Below, piece by piece: positions 1-6,229 of a stretch of 6,229 nucleotides of DNA (position 1 is the first letter of the stretch; each line of letters begins with the position of its first letter). Position numbers and translations under genes: made by a program. The stretch is taken from the NCBI GenBank assembly GCA_900550355.1, contig URRT01000107.1, positions 1-6,229 on the forward strand, given 5' to 3'. A model generated the notes under the pieces. The model worked only from the letters and a program-made list of their open reading frames with translations. It was not told where the DNA came from and did no database searches. This DNA is from an uncultured Collinsella sp. (GTDB lineage Bacteria > Actinomycetota > Coriobacteriia > Coriobacteriales > Coriobacteriaceae).

Positions 1-3
1 CTG

Positions 4-40
4 CGCAAGACGAAGGCCACATTAAGTGGCCTTCTTTGCG
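4..40. terminator. Probable intrinsic (possibly bidirectional) terminator hairpin after the tsaB-rimI-tsaD gene
   Basis: A perfect 9-bp stem (GAAGGCCAC at 12-20 with GTGGCCTTC at 26-34) closes a 5-base loop, ATTAA. An outer 5-bp stem (CGCAA at 4-8 with TTGCG at 36-40) extends it across a small internal loop. It lies about 60 bases past the stop of the last minus-strand gene, where an operon terminator is expected. The T-run is weak on both strands: CTTCTTT follows the stem on the plus strand, CGTCTT on the minus strand. It may therefore also serve a convergent plus-strand gene ending just left of the window. The hairpin is seen directly; terminator function is inferred. Confidence 0.7.
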
Positions 41-68
41 TGCGGAACTCGCGATAAACCTTATATCC

Positions 69-88
69 GGCCCCTCCGTCCGGGGACC
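69..88 (-). other. Short GC-rich hairpin just downstream of the tsaD stop codon
   Basis: GGCCCC at 69-74 can pair with GGGGACC at 82-88, with one bulged base and a 7-base loop. On the minus strand it starts about 12 bases after the TAG stop of the fusion gene. No T-run follows it, so it is not a convincing terminator alone. It could protect the mRNA 3' end, assist the larger hairpin at 4-40, or be chance in GC-rich DNA. Confidence 0.3.
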
Positions 89-100
89 GCGCCGTACCAG

Positions 101-2485
101 CTACAGCGTCATGTTCGGATCGGCGTCGACATCGAACGGCGAGATTTCGCCTCGGTCGAATTTACGGCGAGCGACCTCCGCGATCATGGCTGCGTTATCG
201 GTACAGGCAGACAAGGGCGGCACCGTTACGCGAATCCCCTGACGCCCAAGCTTCTTGATCATCATCTCGCGCAGATGCGGGTTGGCCGAGACGCCGCCAC
301 CGATGCAGTATTCCTTGCATCCGGTAGCGTGCAGTGCGTTTTTGGCCTTCTTGTACTGCACGTCAAAGACAGCTGCCTCAAACGAAGCTGCCAGATCGGG
401 CAGGTGAATCGTGCGCCCGGCCTTGGTCTCCTGTTCAATGTAGAGCGTCACAGCGGTTTTAAGGCCCGAAAGCGAGAAGCGATAGTCTCCCCTGCTGTTA
501 AGCGCACGGGGGAAATCGATCGCCTTGGGGTTGCCCGTCTCGGCCAGCTTGGAAATGATGGGGCCACCGGGATAGCCCAGACCCAACGCCTTGGCTACCT
601 TGTCGAAGGCCTCGCCCACAGCGTCGTCGAGCGTCTCACCGAGCACCTCGTAGTCGCCCCACGCCTTCACGTGCACGAGCATGGTGTGCCCACCCGAGAC
701 AAGCGTGAAGATAAACGGCGGTTTGAGGTCGGGTTGCGCCAGCAGGTTGGCAAACAGATGACCCTCAAGATGATTGACGCACACGAGCGGCTTGCCGGCA
801 GCGTAGGCAAAGCCCTTGGCAAAGGCGACGCCAACCACGAGCGCGCCCACCAGGCCCGGACCCTGTGTCACGCCCACGGCGGCAAGCTCGCTGGGAACAA
901 TGGCTCCATCCTCAAGGCCAAGCGATGCTGCGGCATCCTCGAGCGCCGCATCCACGACACTCACAATCACCTCAACGTGTTTGCGCGAGGCGATCTCGGG
1001 CACCACGCCGCCAAAGCGGGCATGGAAATCAATCTGTGTCGACACCTGGTTGGCCAGCATATTGCCATCCGCATCGATAATCGCCACGGCCGTCTCGTCG
1101 CAGGAACTCTCGATAGCGAGCACTAGGCGGCGGCGCTCAATTTCGGCACGCTCCCCCTCGGAGCGCCCAGGCGCAGGCAGCGGCCATACGCGCTGCTCTG
1201 CCGCCGTCGGCTCGGGCGAAGCATTGTCGACCGGAAGCACGAGGGGCAGCGGGGCCGTCATGACGATGGCATCCTTGCCGGCACCATAGTAGCCGCGGCG
1301 CCATCCTGCCTCGGTAAAGCCCAGAGCGTTATAAAGCGCGATCGCTCCCTCGTTGCCGTCCTCGACCTCGAGCGAAGCCGTGGTGCAGCCGAGCATCTGG
1401 GCATCATAGCTCACATGCGACAGCAGCTTGCGGGCAATGCCCTCACGGCGATGTGCCGGGTCGACGGCGACATCCAGAATCTGCACATCACCGTCCACGA
1501 CCATACCGCCGGCAAGGCCCAGCAGCTTGCCGTCGTCGTGTGCCACCCACCAACTACGCGGCGCAGCGACGTCCTCGCCCAGTTCGGACAGGAACATGCC
1601 CGGCGTCCACGCCTCGTGTCCGGCACCTTCAAAGCAGGCAGCCTCCAGCGTGCTCGCGCCCTCGGCATCCGCCGCGCCCATGGGACGGAACTGCAGATGA
1701 CGACCGGCGAGCTCATCAGCAACGCCCGTAATTTCGCTCTGCGCACTCTCGGCAAGACCAAGACGCTTGCGCTCGTTTTCCTCGGCATCCGAAAGGCGCG
1801 TGTAAATCGGCAGGACGCGAGCCGGATCGCCGTCACCCGCAGCGTGCGCGAGCAGCAAGCCCTCGCCCGAAGGCCACCACAGGTCGCGCTCCACGCAGCG
1901 GGCGGTCTCGTCCCCACCCAGCAGCTTGCCATAGCGCACGAGACCGTCACCGGTCAGCTGAACCTGGTCCCAGTCCGCTGCTCGGCGCCACTCATCGAGC
2001 GCCACGGCGGCCTTGACCACGTGTTCGCGCTCAAATTGACGCTCGGGGCCCTCATCGACCAGCATATACAGCGCCGGATATACCTCACCGCGCATAGCAT
2101 CGGCCAAGATACCAAGCTTGCCGCGCACGCCAGCCTTCCACGCCGTCCAAGCGCAAGCGTCGAGCGTCGACACGCCCAGCAGCGGAACATTGGCACCACG
2201 CGCGAGGCCCTTGGCAGTGGAGATGCCGATGCGCACACCCGTAAAGGACCCCGGGCCGCGGCCGACCACATAGCAACCAACATCGCTGCGATCCAGACCG
2301 GCTTGAGCCAGCACGCCATCAACGGTATTCACGAGCTCAACGTTGGCGTGACGGCGACACATGTGGTCGCCACTCACGAGCTTCGTCTCGCCCGTCTGCC
2401 CATCAATCCAGCTTGCCGCGCAGGCAAGCATGTCGGTCGAGGTATCGAGCGCCACCACCAGCGCGTTATCGTTATGCAAGCTCAT
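101..2485 (-). CDS. tsaD: TsaB-RimI-TsaD triple fusion: tRNA t6A37 synthesis plus ribosomal protein S18 alanine acetyltransferase
   Basis: This cytoplasmic fusion of 794 residues starts at ATG 2485. Residues 1-232 are TsaB, the non-catalytic partner in t6A37 synthesis (ALDTSTD 12-18, GRGPGSFTGVRIG 75-87). Residues 263-412 are RimI, a GNAT acetyltransferase for the N-terminal alanine of ribosomal protein S18, with acetyl-CoA loop RREGIA 346-351, likely catalytic Glu373, and ALYNALGF 383-390. Residues 452-794 are TsaD, which transfers threonylcarbamoyl to tRNA A37. Its metal ligands His572 and His576 (HLEGH) and Asp763 (CTDN) are present, as are SSCDET 460-465, DDAVGEAFDK 620-629 and GGGVSAN 729-735. 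TsaD is full length (343 residues; about 337 in E. coli). A Pro/Glu-rich linker, 413-451, separates RimI from TsaD. ATG 2485 has AAGG 9 bases upstream; an in-frame TTG at 2503 would add six residues and is less likely. All three domains look intact. Confidence 0.95.
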   Translation of the reverse strand: MSLHNDNALVVALDTSTDMLACAASWIDGQTGETKLVSGDHMCRRHANVELVNTVDGVLAQAGLDRSDVGCYVVGRGPGSFTGVRIGISTAKGLARGANVPLLGVSTLDACAWTAWKAGVRGKLGILADAMRGEVYPALYMLVDEGPERQFEREHVVKAAVALDEWRRAADWDQVQLTGDGLVRYGKLLGGDETARCVERDLWWPSGEGLLLAHAAGDGDPARVLPIYTRLSDAEENERKRLGLAESAQSEITGVADELAGRHLQFRPMGAADAEGASTLEAACFEGAGHEAWTPGMFLSELGEDVAAPRSWWVAHDDGKLLGLAGGMVVDGDVQILDVAVDPAHRREGIARKLLSHVSYDAQMLGCTTASLEVEDGNEGAIALYNALGFTEAGWRRGYYGAGKDAIVMTAPLPLVLPVDNASPEPTAAEQRVWPLPAPGRSEGERAEIERRRLVLAIESSCDETAVAIIDADGNMLANQVSTQIDFHARFGGVVPEIASRKHVEVIVSVVDAALEDAAASLGLEDGAIVPSELAAVGVTQGPGLVGALVVGVAFAKGFAYAAGKPLVCVNHLEGHLFANLLAQPDLKPPFIFTLVSGGHTMLVHVKAWGDYEVLGETLDDAVGEAFDKVAKALGLGYPGGPIISKLAETGNPKAIDFPRALNSRGDYRFSLSGLKTAVTLYIEQETKAGRTIHLPDLAASFEAAVFDVQYKKAKNALHATGCKEYCIGGGVSANPHLREMMIKKLGRQGIRVTVPPLSACTDNAAMIAEVARRKFDRGEISPFDVDADPNMTL

Positions 2486-2978
2486 CTTGTACAGCCTTAT
2501 CAATCAAATGGGAAAGCTCCATTGCGCGGTCACCGTGCGCCTCAAGCGTTATCGTTCGCACATCGCTGTCGCCCTCATCACGCTTGAGCGTCACCGAAAG
2601 ATACTCATCCGTCAGCTCGTCCTGGAATTGTTCGCCCCATTCCAGCAGGCAAGCACCCTCATAGCCCAGCACATCGAAAATGCCCGTATCCTCGAGCTCG
2701 TAAGCATGCTCCAGGCGGTATAGATCAAAGTGAAGCAGCGGAATACGACCTTGATCGTGAACGGCCATGAGCGCAAACGTAGGACTCGTAACCATATGCC
2801 CATCGCCCAGCCCGCGCGAGACGCCCTTGGTAAAGTGAGTTTTGCCCACTCCCAGGCCACCGGTCAGGATGAGCACATCGCCGTCCTCAAGGCACGGTGC
2901 AATTAGCTCGCCAAAGTACTCCGTATCGGCAGCGCAAGTCGTTTTGTAAGTACCTACCCCCAGGCGCTCCAGGGACAT
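2472..2978 (-). CDS. tsaE: TsaE, P-loop ATPase of tRNA t6A37 biosynthesis
   Basis: TsaE (YjeE family) is the cytoplasmic ATPase that binds the TsaB-TsaD dimer and is needed for its turnover in bacterial t6A synthesis. The 168-residue product has the family signature in order: Walker A GGLGVGKT (40-47), SPTF (65-68), HFDLYRL (83-89, with the conserved Asp85) and the EWGE motif (113-116). Bacterial TsaE is usually about 150-160 residues; the short acidic C-terminal tail (EDELA-like end, 162-168) accounts for the extra length. ATG 2978 has a strong AAGGAG five bases upstream. Its last 14 bases overlap the start of the TsaB-RimI-TsaD gene, which suggests translational coupling and matched output of the two partners. 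The identification rests on several independent motifs and on the neighbour. Confidence 0.96.
   Translation of the reverse strand: MSLERLGVGTYKTTCAADTEYFGELIAPCLEDGDVLILTGGLGVGKTHFTKGVSRGLGDGHMVTSPTFALMAVHDQGRIPLLHFDLYRLEHAYELEDTGIFDVLGYEGACLLEWGEQFQDELTDEYLSVTLKRDEGDSDVRTITLEAHGDRAMELSHLIDKAVQDELA
2495..2498 (-). promoter_or_regulatory. Shine-Dalgarno core deciding the tsaB-rimI-tsaD start
   Basis: AAGG on the minus strand lies nine bases before the ATG at 2485, inside the 3' end of tsaE. This favours the ATG over the in-frame TTG at 2503, whose nearest candidate, GGAG, is 13 bases away. Confidence 0.5.
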
Positions 2979-2983
2979 ATATG

Positions 2984-2989
2984 CTCCTT
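2984..2989 (-). promoter_or_regulatory. Strong Shine-Dalgarno site of tsaE
   Basis: On the minus strand AAGGAG lies five bases before the ATG at 2978. It fills half of the 12-base gap between the glycosylase stop and tsaE, and fixes the tsaE start. Confidence 0.8.
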
Positions 2990-2990
2990 A

Positions 2991-3611
2991 TTATTCCGAG
3001 GCGTCCTCTGGTGCGGGATGTCGCTCCAGATAGTCGCCCAGCATCTTAAAGTCTTCCTCCAGCAGCTCCTGCCACGCCGGATTGCGCAGCGCCGCTGCCG
3101 GATGGAACGTGGGCATTACTACAAAATGCCCCATCTGGTGGAACCTGCCGCGCAGCTTAGTAATGCCAATCTCGGTCTTAAGCACAAAGTGCGTCGCGGG
3201 GTTGCCGAGCGTCACGATAATATCGGGCCAGATGCTTCGAATCTGCTCACGCAAAAACGGCGAGCAAGCCAGCACTTCCTCGGGACGCGGATTGCGGTTT
3301 CCCGGCGGGCGGCACTTAAGCACGTTGGCAATGTAGACGTCTTCGCGTTTGAGGCCCGCCAGCGACAAAATGCCGTTGAGGTCCTCGCCTGCCGCCCCCA
3401 CAAAGGGCTCGCCCTGCAAATCCTCATTGCGGCCCGGCGCCTCACCAATAAACATCACGCGAGCGCGGGGGTTTCCCACGCCAAACACGATATTGTGACG
3501 CGACTGGTAGAGCTGGCAGAGGTGACAATCGCCCAGAACGGCCTCAATTTCCTCGAGTGCGACCTCACGTGGTGCCTGATGGGTATGGCCGGGGATGTGC
3601 ATGACGCCCAT
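2991..3611 (-). CDS. udg: Family 4 (iron-sulfur) uracil-DNA glycosylase
   Basis: This enzyme removes uracil from DNA, the first step of base-excision repair of deaminated cytosine or misincorporated dUMP. The 206-residue product carries the type-4 signature: four cysteines placed to bind a 4Fe-4S cluster (Cys29 and Cys32 as CxxC, Cys100 in KCRPPGNRNP, Cys116), the uracil-binding motif GEAPGRNED (57-65) followed by GEPFVGAAG (67-75), and FHPAAALR (169-176) near the C-terminus. Its length suits the family, usually about 190-230 residues. ATG 3611 is chosen because TAGGAG lies five bases upstream; a second in-frame ATG at 3602 would remove three residues and has no such site. It sits 8 bases after alr and 12 before tsaE. 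It has no evident biochemical link to its neighbours, so co-transcription may only reflect housekeeping expression. Some family members are annotated as phage DNA polymerase-related proteins, but the complete motif set here favours a glycosylase. Confidence 0.93.
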   Translation of the reverse strand: MGVMHIPGHTHQAPREVALEEIEAVLGDCHLCQLYQSRHNIVFGVGNPRARVMFIGEAPGRNEDLQGEPFVGAAGEDLNGILSLAGLKREDVYIANVLKCRPPGNRNPRPEEVLACSPFLREQIRSIWPDIIVTLGNPATHFVLKTEIGITKLRGRFHQMGHFVVMPTFHPAAALRNPAWQELLEEDFKMLGDYLERHPAPEDASE

Positions 3612-3616
3612 AGCGG

Positions 3617-3622
3617 CTCCTA
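3617..3622 (-). promoter_or_regulatory. Shine-Dalgarno site of the glycosylase gene, overlapping the alr stop codon
   Basis: On the minus strand TAGGAG combines the TAG stop codon of alr (3620-3622) with the ribosome binding site of the next gene, five bases before its ATG at 3611. Ribosomes terminating on alr would be placed directly for re-initiation. Confidence 0.7.
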
Positions 3623-4765
3623 CACGTAGACCTTGTCGAGGCGCATGCCAAAGCCGCAGGCGACCTCGTAGTTAATCGTGCCGCGTAGGCGCGCCATCTC
3701 GTCCATAGTGATCTCGGCATCGCCATCGCGGCCGACAATAATCATCTCATCACCATGTTCGGCCTCGGGAATCTCGTGTGCCGGGTTGGACTGAATGGCG
3801 ACCATAAACTGGTCCATGCAGATATTGCCAACCTGATGCACACGCTCGCCGCGATACAGCACATCCATACGATTGGAAAGCGTACGCGATAGGCCATCGG
3901 CATAACCGATCGGCAGCGTGCAGATCTGAACGCGCGTACGCGGTACGCGGTAGGTAAAACCGTAGCCCACGCCCTCACCCATCGCAGGGTGTGCCACGCG
4001 CGTCACACGCGCATGGACGCTCATAACGGGATCAAGCTGCATCACGCGGCCACTCAGCTCGCACGGCTGCATGCCATACAAGCCAACGCCGGCGCGGATC
4101 ATATCAAAATGCATCGAGGGGTCGAGCATCGAGGACGGCGTGTTGGCGCAGTGCACGATACCGCACTCAAAACCCGCATCCTTAATGGCCTGAACGGCCT
4201 CGGTAAAGCGCTGACACTGCAGCTTGTAGTCCCAGCCCGAAGGTTCATCGGCCGTGGCGAAGTGCGTAAATACGCCGTCGCACTGAATACCGCGATGGAA
4301 ATTTATACCGCGGACAAAGTCGAGCACCTGCGTGTAGTGAACGCCGATACGATTCATGCCCGTCTCGATGGCGAGATGATACTTGCCCACCTTGCCCGCC
4401 GCGACGGCACATTCGCCATACGCAAGAGCAAAGTCAGACGTATAGACCGAGGGCATGATATCAAACTCGAGCAACGTCGGAATGGCCTCGATAGGCGGCT
4501 CGCTTAGGATGAGGATTGGTTTCGTAATCCCGCCCTGTCGGAGCTCAACGCCCTCGTTAACCGTCGCCACGGCAAACATGTCGGCACCGGCCGAATACAT
4601 GATCTTGGCGCACTCAACAGCTCCATGACCATAAGCATCGGCCTTGACCACGCAGCACAGGCGCTGACGTGGATTCAGCAAGTTCTTATAGGCCCTCGTG
4701 TTGCGACGGAGCGCCCCGCGGTCGATCTCGACCCAGGACCAGCGCGTCAAATCGGCTTTATTCAT
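3620..4765 (-). CDS. alr: Alanine racemase (PLP-dependent, fold type III)
   Basis: Alr interconverts L- and D-alanine in the cytoplasm with pyridoxal phosphate and supplies D-alanine for peptidoglycan. The 381-residue length is typical. The PLP-binding lysine is Lys41 in VVKADAYGHG (39-48). The second catalytic base is Tyr268 in GVGYGFTY (265-272), where the family usually has SYG. Arg224 (IRAGVGLYG, 223-231) is placed to contact the PLP ring nitrogen, and Arg139 lies in ETGMNRIG (134-141). IGYADG (286-291), GNICMDQ (313-319) and Tyr366 in NYEV are also conserved. The position of the often carbamylated lysine (Lys129 of the Geobacillus enzyme) is Ala132 here. ATG 4765 begins two bases after the nnr stop. 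The nearest purine run, GAAGGG, is 14 bases upstream, so translation probably depends on coupling to nnr. The N-terminal domain is a TIM barrel and the C-terminal domain is beta-rich. Confidence 0.97.
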   Translation of the reverse strand: MNKADLTRWSWVEIDRGALRRNTRAYKNLLNPRQRLCCVVKADAYGHGAVECAKIMYSAGADMFAVATVNEGVELRQGGITKPILILSEPPIEAIPTLLEFDIMPSVYTSDFALAYGECAVAAGKVGKYHLAIETGMNRIGVHYTQVLDFVRGINFHRGIQCDGVFTHFATADEPSGWDYKLQCQRFTEAVQAIKDAGFECGIVHCANTPSSMLDPSMHFDMIRAGVGLYGMQPCELSGRVMQLDPVMSVHARVTRVAHPAMGEGVGYGFTYRVPRTRVQICTLPIGYADGLSRTLSNRMDVLYRGERVHQVGNICMDQFMVAIQSNPAHEIPEAEHGDEMIIVGRDGDAEITMDEMARLRGTINYEVACGFGMRLDKVYV

Positions 4766-4767
4766 GA

Positions 4768-6222
4768 TTAGTCATCCGACCCTTCGTCCATGATTCCCAG
4801 ATCTTCGAGCGCATCCTTTGCCGCCAGCTCCATGGCAGGACCGATCAAGTCGATAAGATCGGTAGCGATAACGCTCTTCTCACCATACTCCGTCGCCGCG
4901 GCAAAACCGGCGTAGCTGTGAAGTGCGACGGCGTACGAATACAGCAACTCCCAACGATCCATCTCGTCGCGCATGGTGGCAAGCGTGCCGGCCAAAATAC
5001 CCGCGAGAACATCACCCGAACCGGCAGTTGCCAGAGAAGCCGGACCCGAGAGCGGCAGCAGCACGCGCTCAACGCCACAGATAGCCGTCGTCGGCCCTTT
5101 GGCAATGACCACCAGGTTGTCGGAGCCTGCAGCCCAGACAACCTTCTGCGCAGCTGCAATCGCGGTACCAAGGTCGTTCACCTCGTCACCGGCAACCAGA
5201 CGCGAAAGCTCACGATAGTGCGGCGTCATAACCAACGGCTGCTCGCGACGATACATCTCGGGATTACTATCAATACCGTCAATGGCAATCTTAGCAAGGC
5301 AGTTGAGTGCATCGGCGTCCAAGATAAGCGGCACATCAAGCTCGAGCAAGCCCGAAACCACCTGCATTGCGCCGGCAGATGTCGTCATACCGGGACCGCA
5401 CAGTACACAGCTGTACTTCTTTGCAATCTCGCACACAGTCATGCGCGCAGCGGCGCCAAAGGAGCCGCGGGAATCAGACGGAATAGCAAAGACGGGAATC
5501 GAAGGAAGTGCCATGCGAATAAGATTGGCGCAGGCGTCAGGAGCCGCGACTGCCACGTAACCAGCACCCGCGCGAGCTGCAGACTTGGCCGCCATAATGG
5601 CAGCACCAGGATATTGCGCAGATCCGGCGACAATAAGCACAGAGCCACGGGAATACTTATCGATATTCGTAGGTAGCGGAGCAAAGTAATCAACTAAGTC
5701 ACCGGGCTCGACAATCTCGGCGGCGTGGTCGACATCATCGATGACCTCGTCAAGACGGTCGTAAAGATTGCCGCAGATCAAATCGCCAGCATACTCAGGG
5801 CCATCAGCGCTATACAGACCAATCTTGGGCGCAATCATCGTCACCGTATGCTCGGCACGAATGCAGTCGTCATCAACAACGCCCGTCTCGGCATTCAGGC
5901 CCGAGGGGACATCAATGGATACGACACAATCGGCGCATTCATTGACCGTAGGAATCCAGATGGAGAACGGCGCACGCAGATTTCCGTGGAAACCGGTACC
6001 AAAAATGGCATCAACAACAACATCGGCCTTATCGATCAAAACCTCGAGTTCGTCACGCGAGGGGCCGACGCAAACGTGCACATCGCGGCCGGCAGTACGA
6101 CGAGCAACATGACGTGCCAGAGCAGCAGGAATCTCATCCGGCTCAACCGGAGAAACGATATCCACGTCCACACCCTTATGGCTCAGGATATCGGCGGCAA
6201 TCCTACCTTCTCCGCCCTTGTT
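4768..6222 (-). CDS. nnr: Bifunctional NAD(P)H-hydrate epimerase/dehydratase, 5'-incomplete
   Basis: Nnr repairs hydrated NAD(P)H: the N-terminal YjeF domain epimerises NAD(P)HX and the C-terminal ribokinase-like domain dehydrates the S form using ADP or ATP. Residues are counted from an in-frame GTG at 6171. Epimerase: DAIFGTG 54-60 with the likely catalytic Asp54, and IDVPSGLNAETG 86-97. Dehydratase: RGSVLIVAGSA 175-185, GPGMTTS 259-265, LDADALN 284-290, TPHYREL 316-322, AKGPTTAI 358-365, and AGSGDVLAG 383-391 with the likely catalytic Asp387. Homology continues upstream of the GTG to NKGGEG (from 6222), which matches the epimerase loop NNGGDG, so GTG 6171 is probably not the native start; AAGGGT directly abuts it. 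About 50-60 N-terminal residues expected from E. coli YjeF (515 residues) are absent, and an in-frame TAA occupies 6223-6225. The gene is either cut by a bad sequence end or truly broken. The dehydratase domain looks intact. Confidence 0.9.
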   Translation of the reverse strand, partial: NKGGEGRIAADILSHKGVDVDIVSPVEPDEIPAALARHVARRTAGRDVHVCVGPSRDELEVLIDKADVVVDAIFGTGFHGNLRAPFSIWIPTVNECADCVVSIDVPSGLNAETGVVDDDCIRAEHTVTMIAPKIGLYSADGPEYAGDLICGNLYDRLDEVIDDVDHAAEIVEPGDLVDYFAPLPTNIDKYSRGSVLIVAGSAQYPGAAIMAAKSAARAGAGYVAVAAPDACANLIRMALPSIPVFAIPSDSRGSFGAAARMTVCEIAKKYSCVLCGPGMTTSAGAMQVVSGLLELDVPLILDADALNCLAKIAIDGIDSNPEMYRREQPLVMTPHYRELSRLVAGDEVNDLGTAIAAAQKVVWAAGSDNLVVIAKGPTTAICGVERVLLPLSGPASLATAGSGDVLAGILAGTLATMRDEMDRWELLYSYAVALHSYAGFAAATEYGEKSVIATDLIDLIGPAMELAAKDALEDLGIMDEGSDD

Positions 6223-6229
6223 TTAGATG

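Noticed and set aside
41..100. A small RNA or tRNA gene in the left non-coding end
   Set aside because: Only a short hairpin is visible; there is no cloverleaf, no T-loop GTTCRA and no room for a full tRNA.
26..1126. A 366-residue plus-strand open frame across the TsaD region
   Set aside because: It lies opposite the strongly motif-supported TsaD domain, resembles no known family, and is rich in Arg and His as expected of an antisense reading of GC-rich DNA.
1411..1950. A 179-residue minus-strand frame overlapping the RimI region in another phase
   Set aside because: The in-phase frame carries the full RimI signature; this one is Arg/Ala/Ser/Trp-rich noise.
1415..2587. A 390-residue plus-strand open frame opposite TsaB and RimI
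   Set aside because: It has no recognisable motif and spans the antisense of two clear domains and part of tsaE; stop codons are rare there because of codon composition.
4918..5676. A 252-residue plus-strand open frame opposite nnr
   Set aside because: It is antisense to the conserved dehydratase domain, with low-complexity Arg/His-rich composition and no motif.
6172..6229. A promoter or leader for nnr upstream of GTG 6171
   Set aside because: The sequence up to 6222 encodes Nnr homology, so it is coding rather than regulatory, and no -10/-35 pair is apparent.
1..6229. A mobile element, CRISPR array, toxin-antitoxin or defence system
   Set aside because: No direct or inverted repeats at element scale, no transposase, integrase or Cas motifs, and all coding sequence is accounted for by housekeeping genes.

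Overview
This 6.2 kb window is one tightly packed gene run, all on the minus strand and read from right to left. It carries five genes: a 5'-incomplete nnr (NAD(P)H-hydrate repair), alr (alanine racemase), a family-4 iron-sulfur uracil-DNA glycosylase, tsaE, and one long gene encoding TsaB, RimI and TsaD as a single polypeptide. Gaps between genes are 2, 8 and 12 bases, and the last two genes overlap by 14 bases, so the set looks like one operon. Its promoter lies outside the window to the right. The long open frames on the plus strand are shadows of these genes.

The high-GC coding sequence, the nnr-alr-tsaE-tsaB order and the TsaB-RimI-TsaD fusion suggest an actinobacterium of class Coriobacteriia, most likely Collinsella or a close relative. 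This is inference from remembered family architecture, not from a search.

Layout, right to left: 6229-4768 nnr, with its N-terminus lost at the window edge and an in-frame stop just upstream of the conserved loop; 4765-3620 alr; 3611-2991 uracil-DNA glycosylase; 2978-2472 tsaE; 2485-101 tsaB-rimI-tsaD; then about 100 bases of non-coding DNA with two hairpins, the outer one (4-40) a likely transcription terminator.

Functionally, tsaE and the fusion supply three of the four proteins that bacteria need for N6-threonylcarbamoyladenosine (t6A37) on ANN-decoding tRNAs; TsaC/Sua5, which makes the threonylcarbamoyl-AMP intermediate, is not here. RimI acetylates the N-terminus of ribosomal protein S18, so the fusion joins tRNA and ribosome modification. 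Alr supplies D-alanine for peptidoglycan, Nnr repairs damaged NAD(P)H, and the glycosylase removes uracil from DNA. I see a housekeeping operon with an unusual triple fusion, not a mobile or defence system. No tRNA, rRNA, CRISPR array, insertion sequence or riboswitch was seen.
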